This document shows, one piece after another, positions 7,873 through 16,700 of a DNA stretch of 64,000 nt (positions within the stretch are counted from its first letter, which is position 1; each line of letters begins with the position of its first letter). The stretch is from assembly GCF_948329515.1 (NCBI RefSeq), contig NZ_CAOJCN010000017.1, positions 1 through 64,000 on the forward strand. The letters run 5' to 3'. Source of the stretch: Cohnella rhizoplanae. Its GTDB lineage: Bacteria > Bacillota > Bacilli > Paenibacillales > Paenibacillaceae. The notes under the pieces were generated by a model. The model saw nothing but the letters and a program-made list of their open reading frames with translations, was not told the DNA's origin and made no database searches. A program made the position numbers and the translations under genes.

Positions 7873-9129
7873 ATGAAAAAAGTCAGTAAATCGATTCTTA
7901 CTATTCTAACAGCTGCAAGCGTAATTTTACCCTCATCTGTATTTGCAGAACCAGCTGAAAGCGAAGCTAATTTAAATATGTCTGCTGAACAACAGGAGCA
8001 ATACAACATAGAGAAACAGTATTTGAACGATGTTGTTCATACGATTAACTCCACTATTGGGTCGACCGAGGCACTCGACGAATATGGAGAACTTTATATT
8101 GATACACAGACTGGATACAAGTTTGTCTTGGCTCTTGCGTCTACGGACGAAAAAACAAATCAACTGGGGGAAAAACTAAAAAGTATCGTACCGAGCGAAT
8201 TTTTGGAATTTAAATCTGTAAAATATTCAAAGTCTCAACTCGATAAAATGAGAGATGAGATTGCTCAAGATCTTGAAGGATCAGGAGTTACAAACTATGA
8301 GATCAATACGAGTGTCAAAGACCAAAAAGTAGAAGTGAATCTCGAAAGGGAGACACAAGCAAGAGGGAATACTATCGAGGCTTTGTTTGACACAAGTGAA
8401 ATTGATCAAAGTGTAGTCGATGTGAACTACGACGTAGTTATAGATGCGGAACCAGCCTTAGCAAGAACTGCTAACTTTACTACGATGGGCGGCGGAATCG
8501 CAATTGATAATAGCAATTGTAGTACAGCCTTTACGGCAACAAAAGACACTAAGGAATTTTTAGTTACGGCAGGGCATTGTGTTACTAGCATAGGCAGCGC
8601 TGCGAAACAGAATACAACCAATGTAGGCACTCAACATCTTAGCGCATATGGCGATTATGGTACTGATGTTGGACTGATACTGCTCACAGACACTTCTCGT
8701 AGCATTGGGAATGGATATTATTATAACGGTCTTGCAAATGGGGAGTATGACAAGAATTACACGACTACAACTACCGTTATTAACGGACAATTGATCTGTA
8801 AATCCGGTATAAAGACGAGTGTAACCTGCGGATCTGTCACTAATACCAGCGCCACTGTAACTTATGGAACAATCCATCTCACAGGGATGATACAGGCTAA
8901 GAAAGATGACGGAGGCCTTGTGTTAGGCGGAGACAGCGGCGGAATCGTATTCAATCCGTATAATTACGGTCAATTAATTGGTATCGTATCAGGAAGGAGT
9001 CTTGCCACCTCGACTCTACCTGAAGGTTATTACGGTTATTTCACGAAAGTTGGCAATGCACTAGCTAATGGTGGAGCTGTAACATTGTACACAAGTAGTT
9101 CCACTAAGGCAGTTAACCCGAACAGTTAA
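7873..9129 (+). CDS. Secreted trypsin-like serine protease, S1E/streptogrisin type
   Basis: 418 residues. A signal peptide (KSILTILTAASVILPSSVFA) is followed by a pro-region to about residue 200. The catalytic domain then carries a full triad: H235 in TAGHC, D265 in YGTDVGLI and S355 in GGDSGG. Paired cysteines at 216/236 and 309/319 fit the disulfides of alpha-lytic/streptogrisin-like proteases. The enzyme should be exported, self-cleaved from its pro-region and active outside the cell; specificity is not evident. It is AT-rich compared with its surroundings and sits between two copies of the VOC region, which suggests insertion. A lipoprotein gene follows. Confidence 0.9.
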   Translation: MKKVSKSILTILTAASVILPSSVFAEPAESEANLNMSAEQQEQYNIEKQYLNDVVHTINSTIGSTEALDEYGELYIDTQTGYKFVLALASTDEKTNQLGEKLKSIVPSEFLEFKSVKYSKSQLDKMRDEIAQDLEGSGVTNYEINTSVKDQKVEVNLERETQARGNTIEALFDTSEIDQSVVDVNYDVVIDAEPALARTANFTTMGGGIAIDNSNCSTAFTATKDTKEFLVTAGHCVTSIGSAAKQNTTNVGTQHLSAYGDYGTDVGLILLTDTSRSIGNGYYYNGLANGEYDKNYTTTTTVINGQLICKSGIKTSVTCGSVTNTSATVTYGTIHLTGMIQAKKDDGGLVLGGDSGGIVFNPYNYGQLIGIVSGRSLATSTLPEGYYGYFTKVGNALANGGAVTLYTSSSTKAVNPNS

Positions 9130-9139
9130 TCATTTCGTA

Positions 9140-9176
9140 AGACAGTGGGTGTTAAATAGTCGGGCACCCACTGTCT
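9140..9176 (+). terminator. Stem-loop after the protease gene
   Basis: A perfect 12-bp stem (AGACAGTGGGTG / CACCCACTGTCT) with a 13-base loop, but no T-run after it. It may attenuate read-through or stabilise the protease mRNA. Confidence 0.55.
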
Positions 9177-9235
9177 GCTGCAACAACTCAGCACTGTAAA
9201 ACGTTTGAAGATTAAACAACATAAGGGGTGCTGAA

Positions 9236-9667
9236 ATGAAGTTAAAAACCATTTGTGCTTTCTTGTTGACCTTTTGCTTTGTTGTTTTGGTGAGCGGGTG
9301 CGGGAAGAGTAGCGATAATGAGACAGGAACTGAAACAGAAATAAATCATTTATTTTTGATTAAACCAGGTGACCTATCTAAAGCGACGATTTTGCTTGGT
9401 GATGGTACACTCTCAAAAGAGTTGTCAGAGAAAAGTGACATTGAAGAACTTACAAAGTATTTGGATGAAGCGAAGATTGCCGAAGGTTCTGCAACCGCAG
9501 ATAAACCGAGGCTGATTAGCCTGCATAAAAACGATGGGACCGTAATTTCAATTGAGCTGACGGGAACAGGGACAATTTTCATCGACAAAAATACAAACAT
9601 TGCTTATACAACAAATAAGCAAGATGTTCCCTTTCTAACCTGGATTGAAAATAAAGAGAAACAATAA
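9236..9667 (+). CDS. Lipoprotein of unknown function
   Basis: 143 residues with a type II signal peptide and lipobox VSGC (Cys22). The mature protein has a short acidic linker and a small alpha/beta domain (TILLGDGTLSKEL, SLHKNDGTVISIEL, GTIFIDKNTNIAYTT). That domain recalls Bacillus exported proteins of unknown function. A GGGGTG site precedes the ATG. It is AT-rich like the protease. Confidence 0.75.
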   Translation: MKLKTICAFLLTFCFVVLVSGCGKSSDNETGTETEINHLFLIKPGDLSKATILLGDGTLSKELSEKSDIEELTKYLDEAKIAEGSATADKPRLISLHKNDGTVISIELTGTGTIFIDKNTNIAYTTNKQDVPFLTWIENKEKQ

Positions 9668-9690
9668 GTTTCTCTTTTTGCATAAAGGGA

Positions 9691-9839
9691 GAAGAGTGGA
9701 TATTGCATTCGTCGACCAAGGCAGCGAGACGAAGGTCATTGAAACGTTTGACGCGGACAGCAGCCACCCCGTCGAGTTCCAGCAAGCAGGCTGGCAAGCG
9801 ATTATGGATAATTTCAAAGCCTATACCGAACAAAACTAA
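9691..9839 (+). pseudogene. Duplicated 3' fragment of the SRPBCC gene
   Basis: The 49 codons ending at 9839 are nearly identical to the last 49 codons of the SRPBCC gene (6782-6930), including the run into its terminator. The upstream two-thirds of the gene are missing; the homology begins abruptly inside the tail of the lipoprotein region. An open frame from 9645 is an accident of the junction. Confidence 0.85.
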
Positions 9840-9850
9840 TTATCGCGAAG

Positions 9851-9886
9851 AAGACGCTGGGGAAGGTGCCCGGCGTCTTTTCTTTT
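9851..9886 (+). terminator. Duplicated AAGACGC/GCGTCTT terminator
   Basis: Copy of the terminator at 6942-6976, with TTTTCTTTTT following. Now placed to terminate the lipoprotein transcript. Confidence 0.7.
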
Positions 9887-9928
9887 TGAATCTAAATACG
9901 AACCGTGCTCTCCGTAGCCTTAACTTTG

Positions 9929-9967
9929 AGCCGCATCCGCGTTCATGCAGTTGATCGCCCACAGATG
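9929..9967 (-). pseudogene. Truncated VOC 3' end
   Basis: About 39 bases match the last 13 codons of the VOC genes (compare 7019-7057) and break off at 9967. A complete VOC gene follows after 38 bp. It is part of the duplicated SRPBCC-end block, so the VOC 3' end occurs three times in the window. Confidence 0.75.
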
Positions 9968-10005
9968 TCTAAACAACGACTGATGCGTACGAGCTTCGCT
10001 CTCCG

Positions 10006-10428
10006 TTATCCTTCACCTTGAGCCGCATCCGCGTTCATGTAGTTGATGGCCCACAGATGGCCGTCCAAGTCCACGAAGCCCCAATGGTACATAAACCCAT
10101 GATCCTCAGGTTCAGCGTGCAATTTCCCGCCCAGGGAGACCGCGGTATTCACGATCTCGTCGACCTTTTCCCGGCTCTCGAAGGCCAAGGCGATCGTCAG
10201 CTGCGCATACTTGCTCGTATCGACGGTTTCCCTCTCCGTGAGCGTAGTAAAGAATGATTCCGCGATCAGCATGACCTGCAGGTTGTCGCCGACGACGATG
10301 GCTACCGCATTCTCATTCTCGGGGAATTGCGGGTTGATCTCGAAGCCGATTCCGGTGAAGAACGCCTTCGATTGCGCTACGTTTTTAACATGCAGGTTCA
10401 AGCTCGTGAATGTGGACGTTAATGCCAT
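10006..10428 (-). CDS. VOC/glyoxalase-fold protein, copy 2
   Basis: 140 residues starting MALTSTFTSLNLHVKN at 10428 (GAGGTG upstream; a TTG at 10434 is the alternative). It is closely similar to the VOC protein at 7011-7427 along its whole length, including GFVDLDGHLWAINYM. The upstream ~75 bases also match, up to GGGAATTCATCGGT. The paralogues differ mainly around residues 35-75, the likely pocket side. The ligand is unknown. Confidence 0.87.
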   Translation of the reverse strand: MALTSTFTSLNLHVKNVAQSKAFFTGIGFEINPQFPENENAVAIVVGDNLQVMLIAESFFTTLTERETVDTSKYAQLTIALAFESREKVDEIVNTAVSLGGKLHAEPEDHGFMYHWGFVDLDGHLWAINYMNADAAQGEG

Positions 10429-10705
10429 TTTCAAAACACCTCTTCGTCAATTTGGTATGTGGTCATGAGTGCCTTCGTTTATATAGACGACAGCAGATTC
10501 GGGAATTCATCGGTTAATGGGTTCCTACTATCCTAAGAATAGCAGAATTCATTTTTATATGGTTATTTAATGAAATGATACTTTTAGTCCGTCGCAATTT
10601 AATGAACCCTATCATATCATAGAAGCTATGTTTCTTGCCGTCGGAGGACCCATCGGTTCTAGCCAAATAATGATGATCACGAAGTAAAAAAGGAGAAAAC
10701 AAACC

Positions 10706-11251
10706 ATGCCTTCATTTACAAAGACCGCTTCTCTATCCATACTACTTGCACTGGCTTTAACGACTGCTTCAGGTTGCGGACAAGGGGATAAGTCTTCTGA
10801 GAACGCTGCCGAAAAATTGATTGAGCAATCTTCAGGCGTTAAGGTTAAAGAAGATGGTAATGGGGTGTCGATCAGTTCGGATAAGGGAGAGGTCCTGTTG
10901 AACGGGGAAGCCAAGGAACTTCCAGAGGGATTTCCTCTGTCTGTCTCCCCTGGTTCAAAGATAGAGAGTTCGATGGTGACCGATGCGGAAGAGGGCAAAA
11001 ATTATATAGTAGCCCTAACTAGCGATACGTCGATTAATGAACTAGCTGAATTTTATGAAAATGCGCTTGAAGAAAAAGGGATAACTCCCGAGCGTACGGA
11101 TCTCCAGGAAGACGAGGGAGACGGCTTAAATTCCGTATTCCTTAACGGTAAATCGGATTCCCTGAACGTTACCGTGCAAATCGTTAAAAATGAGCAAGAA
11201 AAGAACAAGGAGAGTTATCAGCTGAATCTTCTTGTGACGCAACTAAAATAA
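10706..11251 (+). CDS. Lipoprotein of unknown function
   Basis: 181 residues with a signal peptide and lipobox ASGC (Cys24). After a low-complexity linker comes a domain with LPEGFPLSVSPGSKIESSMV and SINELAEFYENALEEKGI. This pattern is seen in small cell-surface lipoproteins of Bacillales, where a short helix precedes two beta strands. A GGAG site lies before the ATG. It is a single-gene unit closed by a strong hairpin terminator. Function not known. Confidence 0.75.
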   Translation: MPSFTKTASLSILLALALTTASGCGQGDKSSENAAEKLIEQSSGVKVKEDGNGVSISSDKGEVLLNGEAKELPEGFPLSVSPGSKIESSMVTDAEEGKNYIVALTSDTSINELAEFYENALEEKGITPERTDLQEDEGDGLNSVFLNGKSDSLNVTVQIVKNEQEKNKESYQLNLLVTQLK

Positions 11252-11273
11252 CAAATGAAAAAATATAGGAACC

Positions 11274-11312
11274 AAAGCAGCGGATCCCCATATGGCGGAT
11301 CCGCTGCTTTTT
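11274..11312. terminator. Strong, probably bidirectional terminator
   Basis: A perfect 14-bp stem (AAAGCAGCGGATCC / GGATCCGCTGCTTT) around a 9-base loop, with T-rich flanks on both strands. It lies between the convergent lipoprotein and aldo/keto reductase genes. Confidence 0.85.
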
Positions 11313-11331
11313 GAGCGCCTTTCCCGATCTA

Positions 11332-12315
11332 TTAGTAAGCACCCCGAATATGTTCGCTAACCTGTTCCCGGTAAAACTGTCGCAGCCGCTCGTGTTCTTC
11401 CGCAGTGAACGGCTTCGTAGCCAGGACACCGAGGTTGTCCTCGACCTGACGCACGTTCTTGAACCCCGGGATCACGCAGGTGATCTCCTTGAAGTCCAGC
11501 AGCCAGCGGAGCGATGCGCGCGTCATGTTGTCGCGGCCTTCCGCGATCCAGGAGAGCTGCGACGCGAGCTCTACGCCTTTGGCGAAGGGAAGGCCTGCGA
11601 ACGTCTCGCCCACGTTAAAGGCTTCGCCGTTCTGGTTGAAGTTGCGGTGGTCTTCGGCTTCGAAGGAAGCATCCGCCGTAAACTTGCCGGTCAGGAGGCC
11701 GCTGGCGAGCGGCAGCCGCACGAGCAGGCCGACACCGCGCTCGGCCGCCCGGGGGAGGAGCTCTGCGATGGGCTTCTGCCGGAAGATGTTGAATATAATC
11801 TGCAGCGTCTGCACGCCCGACTTTTCCACACAGAACAAGCCTTCCTCCACGGTCTCGACGCTGACGCCGTAAGCGCGGATCTTGCCTTCCTGCTGCAGCT
11901 TGTCCAATACCTCGAACACGGCGCCTTGCTTCAGGATCTCGAACGGCGCGCAGTGGATCTGATACAGATCGATCGTATCGCGTTCCAGCCGCTTCAGGCT
12001 GTCCTCGCACCACTGGCGCACCTGCCGCTCCGAATAGGTCTGCGGGTCGTGGATATCGCCCTGGCGGCAGAACTTCGTGGCGATGTGGATCTGGTCTTCC
12101 TTGCCCTTGGTGGCGCGTGCGAGCAGCCGCTCGCTCTTGCCGTCGCCGTAGACGTCGGCCGTATCGAAGAAGTTGACGCCCTCTTCCATCGCCTTATCCA
12201 AGGCGCGGAGCGACTCCGCATCGTTCGTCTGCCCCCATGAGCCTCCGATCGCCCAAGTACCGAAGCTGACCTCGCTAACCTGCAAGCCCGTTTTGCCGAG
12301 CGGTCGTAAGTTCAT
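11332..12315 (-). CDS. Aldo/keto reductase
   Basis: 327 residues from the ATG at 12315, which sits just behind GGAGGATG; the longer frame to 12330 starts inside this ribosome site. The AKR TIM-barrel tetrad is visible: D51 and Y56 in DTADVY, K81 in IATK and H121 in YQIHC. The NADPH-binding region near the C-terminus contains CVIPGFKNVRQVEDN. The protein reduces aldehydes or ketones with NADPH in the cytoplasm; the substrate is not evident. It is a single gene with its own terminator. Confidence 0.92.
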   Translation of the reverse strand: MNLRPLGKTGLQVSEVSFGTWAIGGSWGQTNDAESLRALDKAMEEGVNFFDTADVYGDGKSERLLARATKGKEDQIHIATKFCRQGDIHDPQTYSERQVRQWCEDSLKRLERDTIDLYQIHCAPFEILKQGAVFEVLDKLQQEGKIRAYGVSVETVEEGLFCVEKSGVQTLQIIFNIFRQKPIAELLPRAAERGVGLLVRLPLASGLLTGKFTADASFEAEDHRNFNQNGEAFNVGETFAGLPFAKGVELASQLSWIAEGRDNMTRASLRWLLDFKEITCVIPGFKNVRQVEDNLGVLATKPFTAEEHERLRQFYREQVSEHIRGAY

Positions 12316-12399
12316 ATGCTCATCCTCCATTGTCAGTACCTGAAGTTTTATCTACCGTATTGTAGCAGACGGATGGTTGAATGCGCTATCACCGTTGCG

Positions 12400-13146
12400 C
12401 TACATCAACCCGGCCGCCTTCTTAATCCGCGTCCGCTCGCTGACGACAACCGTCTTCATCGCCTCGGTGCCATACACGCCTGCCGTGAAGGAGTTCGCGT
12501 TCTCGTAGAAGACCATCCGGAAGGAAGTCCCGTCCTGCAGATGAACGCGCAGTAAGATGCCGTATTCGGGCTTATTGTCCTTGTAGATCGTATCGAAGCC
12601 AACCAGCTTCAGCTGCGGCAGGTCCCTGGCGAAGATGGCCGACGCCTCCGGCGTAAAGTCGCCGATCGGGCTGCCGTCCATTCCGCTCTCCAGGCTGACC
12701 TTGGCGATCTTCCCATCTATGTCCCACAGGTCGCCGATCGTCTTCGCATTCGGATTGCGATCGGCCTCATACACTTTGCCGCCCGCCATCACGCGGTACG
12801 ACGGTTTATAGCCGTTCATCGCGTAGATCGGCGTGCCGATCGGCAGGTAGGCGGCATCGCCGTTTTTGGTCTTATGCTTCGTACAGGCATGCTCATCTAG
12901 CATATAGGATACCTCGCCGACCTTCTCTCCTCGCCAGCCGTCTACGACTTCCTTGGTTCCGTCGGGATTGGACGTATACATAATATCGTTCAGCATGAGA
13001 AAGTCGACCCATTCGGTTTCGGCGAAGCAGTCTCCCCCGATCCCGCCGACCAGCGTATTCTTTAGCACGCAGCCGGCCGCGGACAGCATCGCTGCCAGCA
13101 TGAGTACGGCCACGGCCAGCCGTGTCATTGCCTGCATGGTTTTCAC
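12400..13146 (-). CDS. Lipoprotein of unknown function
   Basis: 248 residues from a GTG (13146; an ATG at 13137 is equally plausible with GAGGTG upstream). A signal peptide ends in lipobox SAAGC. The mature protein contains YLPIGTPIYAMNGYKPSYRVM and a later segment DGTSFRMVFYENANSF, an exported beta-rich domain seen in Paenibacillus proteins without known function. It is anchored outside the membrane. Confidence 0.72.
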   Translation of the reverse strand: MKTMQAMTRLAVAVLMLAAMLSAAGCVLKNTLVGGIGGDCFAETEWVDFLMLNDIMYTSNPDGTKEVVDGWRGEKVGEVSYMLDEHACTKHKTKNGDAAYLPIGTPIYAMNGYKPSYRVMAGGKVYEADRNPNAKTIGDLWDIDGKIAKVSLESGMDGSPIGDFTPEASAIFARDLPQLKLVGFDTIYKDNKPEYGILLRVHLQDGTSFRMVFYENANSFTAGVYGTEAMKTVVVSERTRIKKAAGLM

Positions 13147-13298
13147 CTCATCACCTAGACGATTCCAGACGAACCATAGTTACATGGATTGCTCTGATAA
13201 ATAAGGCACAAGACAGCCGCCAATGAATGTGTATAATTTAGGTAGACACGGCGCATATATCCAAAGATAACACAATTAAATAGAATAGGCGGAAACAA

Positions 13299-13853
13299 AT
13301 GAATCGGATTCGAATGAATAAGACTTATCAAACGGTTCTTCTCGTCGTATTCCTAATAATGATTCTCCTAGATGCCACCTTGCTCATCCTATTCCTGAAC
13401 GACTACCTGTTATTTTTCTTTACCGGAAGCAGGATCTTGGCATTAATAGGGGCTCATTTCTTCATGCTGATTTTGTTTTCTCTCGCTTTTTACTGGGCAA
13501 GAGCTATCCTAATCATTACAATACCTATGGGGATATGCATCGGAGTGGGATCATATTTGTACGTTCATTACGCGCTTCCCCAATGGAGCTATCAATATTT
13601 TGACTCTCCCAGACAGACCAACACGGTTGTCCTTCGTTATCGAGCTGCAACATTAGGGGAGAGCCAGTATTTTTTTGAGTTCTATCAGAAGCCCTCGAAT
13701 AAAATGCTTATGCATCATAGGACATCGTACGATTTCAAACTGGGGTTAAAGGAACAAGAGAAGTATAGGGGCATCCAAAATGTACAGTGGTTAAATGAGT
13801 CCACTATTCAGTTCGATGTACAAGGCGTTTCGAAAACATTATCGTTGGATTGA
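13299..13853 (+). CDS. Small membrane protein
   Basis: 184 residues with three hydrophobic segments in the first 100 (about residues 12-34, 40-62 and 68-90), then a soluble, probably external, C-terminal domain. No motif or family recognised. It is followed at 53 bases by an SGNH esterase gene, so co-transcription is possible. Confidence 0.65.
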   Translation: MNRIRMNKTYQTVLLVVFLIMILLDATLLILFLNDYLLFFFTGSRILALIGAHFFMLILFSLAFYWARAILIITIPMGICIGVGSYLYVHYALPQWSYQYFDSPRQTNTVVLRYRAATLGESQYFFEFYQKPSNKMLMHHRTSYDFKLGLKEQEKYRGIQNVQWLNESTIQFDVQGVSKTLSLD

Positions 13854-13906
13854 GGAACGAGGATCAGTCGCAGTAACGACAGCCATATCGGCAAGGGGAG
13901 ACGAAG

Positions 13907-14923
13907 ATGAGTCAAGGAACCGACTTTTGGAAAAGCCGCGAATACTACCGCAATCTGCTCTTTTTAAAGGAAACGAACGAAGGGGTGCAGCCCGTCCGAT
14001 TCACGGAACGCCAGTTGGCGCACTTCGCCGCGAACGAGGCGTACCGTCTGCGGTCGCAATGCCCGGCCGGCGCGAGCATCGTCTTGCGGACGGACGCAGA
14101 ATGGCTTGAGCTGGACATCTTCGTTGAAGGCTCCGTGCGCAATCATATTCACGCCATGGCGCTCGTGAACGATCGTTGGACCAGCCTGCAGGCCTGCGAG
14201 CCGCTCGGTTCGTTGCCCCGTGCGGTTACGTTCCGCTTTTTGCTGGATCCCTCGGGACAAGCGAGCGAATCGAGGAAAGTCGAAATCTACTTGTCGCAGT
14301 TCTCGCAGCTTACGATTACGAATGTCCGTCTATCGCCCGGCGCATCTGCTTCCCCCGCGGAGGATCGGCCGTCCCGCAGACTGCTCGCCCTGGGAGATTC
14401 GATCACGCAAGGGTTCGACAGCCGCAATCCTGCCGGCACCTATGCGGTTCGGCTGTCCAGGCTGCTCGGCGCGGAGCTGCTCAACCAGGGCGTAGGCCAG
14501 CATGATTTCGACCCGGCCAGCTTCGATCCGGAGCTGACGTTCGAACCGGATCTGATCACGGTCGCGTACGGCGTCAACGACTGGGCGAAGGATAAATCCG
14601 CCGAAGAAATCGCCGCGAATGCCGAGCATTTGCTGAAAAAGATTCGTTCTCGCTACGCGGACACGCCGATGATCGTCATCACGCCGATCTGGGCCTACCA
14701 CCAGGACGAGCGCAAATCCGCGGGTGCGCTTGACGACGTCCGGGCCGCCATTACAGGCGTCGCCGCCGAATTGGACTTAGTTCACGTGGCCGAAGGGACC
14801 GAGCTGGTGCCGGGATTGCCTTTTCTGTTCGCAGACGGCGTGCATCCCACGGAAGAGGGCTTCGGCCACTACGCCGCGTCCCTGCATCGTATCGCGCAGC
14901 GCATACTGACCGATCGGCAGTGA
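13907..14923 (+). CDS. SGNH/GDSL hydrolase with N-terminal beta domain
   Basis: 338 residues. The C-terminal half is an SGNH esterase: block I GDSIT (nucleophile Ser) near 165, a block III VAYGVNDW near 220, and block V DGVHPTEEG with the catalytic Asp/His near 305. The first ~150 residues form a beta-sandwich like that of SsfX3-type carbohydrate esterases. No signal peptide, so a cytoplasmic deacetylase or esterase acting on imported sugar esters is likely. It converges on the locus A regulators. Confidence 0.85.
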   Translation: MSQGTDFWKSREYYRNLLFLKETNEGVQPVRFTERQLAHFAANEAYRLRSQCPAGASIVLRTDAEWLELDIFVEGSVRNHIHAMALVNDRWTSLQACEPLGSLPRAVTFRFLLDPSGQASESRKVEIYLSQFSQLTITNVRLSPGASASPAEDRPSRRLLALGDSITQGFDSRNPAGTYAVRLSRLLGAELLNQGVGQHDFDPASFDPELTFEPDLITVAYGVNDWAKDKSAEEIAANAEHLLKKIRSRYADTPMIVITPIWAYHQDERKSAGALDDVRAAITGVAAELDLVHVAEGTELVPGLPFLFADGVHPTEEGFGHYAASLHRIAQRILTDRQ

Positions 14924-14972
14924 ATAAGACGCAGGAGCCGACCGCCAGCCGGTAACTCCTACGCGGCATCCT

Positions 14973-16700
14973 TCACACCACCTGCCGCGGTATCCTCACC
15001 CGCATACACGCCCCGGGCCCATCTACCGCCTCGATCGTCAGCCCGAAGTCGGCGCCGAAGATGAGCTTGATGCGCTCGTCGACGTGCTTGAGGCCATAGC
15101 CGGCGGTCGGCGTGGAGAGCAGCTCCGCGAGCCGCTCGGGCTCGATGCCCGGCCCGTTGTCCCGCACGCTAAACGCAATGGTATCGTCGTGCAGGCGCGC
15201 CGAGATCTCGATCAGGCCCTTGCCGCCGTCGGTCTTGCGGTTGATGCCGTGCTTGACGGCGTTCTCGACCAGCGGCTGCAGGATGAGGTTGATCATGCCA
15301 TAGGCGTAGATCTCCTCGTCGATGTCGTAGCGCACGTCGAAGCTGTGCCCGCTCGTCGTCAGGATGATGTCCAGATACGACTGGACGTTGATGATCTCGT
15401 CCCTCACCGATATGATATTATCCCCGCGGTTGAGCGCGGTGCGGTAGAAGCGGGACAGGCTCGTCACCATGTGGCTGATCTCTTGATCGTCGCTCCGCAG
15501 CGCCTTCCAGTTGATGAAGGACAGGGTGTTGTACAGGAAGTGCGGCGTGATCTGCGACTTGAGCGCCTTGAGCTCGGCTTCCTTCTGGATGATCTTGTTC
15601 TTGTAGCCTTCGTTGATCAGCTCGTTGATCCGCTGCATCATATGGCCGAACCGCTCGGTCAGCTCGCCGATCTCGTCCCGCGAGGTGTTCTGGATGCGCA
15701 GCTCGAGCTCGCCGTCCTCGGCCCGCTTCATCCAGTTGTTCAGCCGGTACAGGCGCCGGATCATGGAGTTGGCGAAGAGGGAGATGACGACGATCAGGAT
15801 GAGCAGGCAGATGCCGGCGATGATCAGGGTCGCACTCACGATGCTGCCGGAGTCCTCCACGATGTCCCGGTAGGGCACGAGGCAGTACAACGTCCAGTCG
15901 GTGCGCGGGATCGCCTGCTTGATCATCAGCATCTGGGTCCCGTCGATGCTCGTCTCGCCCATCTGGCTATTCTGTATTTTCCCCATCAGCGCGACGGTCT
16001 GCGTATCCATCACATGGTTGGAGTAGATGGACGCCCCCTGGCCATCCACCAGGAACACCCAGTGCTGGCGCAGGGTATCGGGCAGGTCAGAGAACAGCGT
16101 GCGGTTATTGACCCGGATGTACAGCACGTTGTCCTCGCTCGCCGTCACGGCGGACCGGTCGGAGGCATACAGCTTGGGAAATGGGCCGGCGAGAAACAGC
16201 GCGTTGCTCTCATGATACCATTTGACGCCCTTCACCTTCTCCACGTCCGCGTACCAGGGCAGCGCCTTGATCCGGTCGATCTTGTTGATATACTCGCCGT
16301 ATTCGGGCAGCTGGCTGTTGGTGTAGATCGACAGCTGTGTCGTATCCTTGTTCAGATTCATCAGCATGTTGAGGTACGGATTGAGGAACTGGTTGAAGTC
16401 CAGATACAGATTGTACAGATCCATATACCTGTTGGACAGGATGCGCTGCACCACGTTGTTGTACAGGATCAGGCTGGACATCGTCTCGTAGTGGTCCATG
16501 TTGGACTGGACGCTCTCCGAGATGACGTCCACGTTCCGCTGGAAGCTCTCGAGCGCCTGCTCGCGCAGGAAGGTCTTGGATTGATAGTAGGAGTACATGC
16601 CCAGGATCAGGATCGGGATGATGCTGATCACGAGATACGTCAGGATGAGCTTCTGCCGGAACCGCAGCCGGTCCAGGAACCGCCGGGCCAGCCGGATCAT
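14973..16700 (-). CDS. YesM-type sensor histidine kinase (locus A)
   Basis: 575 residues: a first membrane segment (LILTYLVISIIPILILGMY), a ~250-residue external sensor domain, a second membrane segment near residue 285, HAMP, then a His_kinase domain. That domain has ITPHFLYNT carrying the phospho-acceptor His, the N box LQPLVENAVKHG, and DNGPGI plus GYGLKH of the ATPase. It phosphorylates the partner YesN-type regulator whose gene overlaps its start by 4 bases (regulator first). Ligands of this family are usually sugars or binding-protein complexes at the membrane; the exact signal is unknown. Confidence 0.93.
   Translation of the reverse strand: MIRLARRFLDRLRFRQKLILTYLVISIIPILILGMYSYYQSKTFLREQALESFQRNVDVISESVQSNMDHYETMSSLILYNNVVQRILSNRYMDLYNLYLDFNQFLNPYLNMLMNLNKDTTQLSIYTNSQLPEYGEYINKIDRIKALPWYADVEKVKGVKWYHESNALFLAGPFPKLYASDRSAVTASEDNVLYIRVNNRTLFSDLPDTLRQHWVFLVDGQGASIYSNHVMDTQTVALMGKIQNSQMGETSIDGTQMLMIKQAIPRTDWTLYCLVPYRDIVEDSGSIVSATLIIAGICLLILIVVISLFANSMIRRLYRLNNWMKRAEDGELELRIQNTSRDEIGELTERFGHMMQRINELINEGYKNKIIQKEAELKALKSQITPHFLYNTLSFINWKALRSDDQEISHMVTSLSRFYRTALNRGDNIISVRDEIINVQSYLDIILTTSGHSFDVRYDIDEEIYAYGMINLILQPLVENAVKHGINRKTDGGKGLIEISARLHDDTIAFSVRDNGPGIEPERLAELLSTPTAGYGLKHVDERIKLIFGADFGLTIEAVDGPGACMRVRIPRQVV

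Noticed and set aside
9645..9839. Independent 64-residue gene
   Set aside because: Its codons from 9691 are a copy of the SRPBCC 3' end; the start lies in the tail of the lipoprotein gene.
11311..12240. 309-codon open frame opposite the aldo/keto reductase
   Set aside because: Antisense shadow of a gene with an intact catalytic tetrad and a good start.
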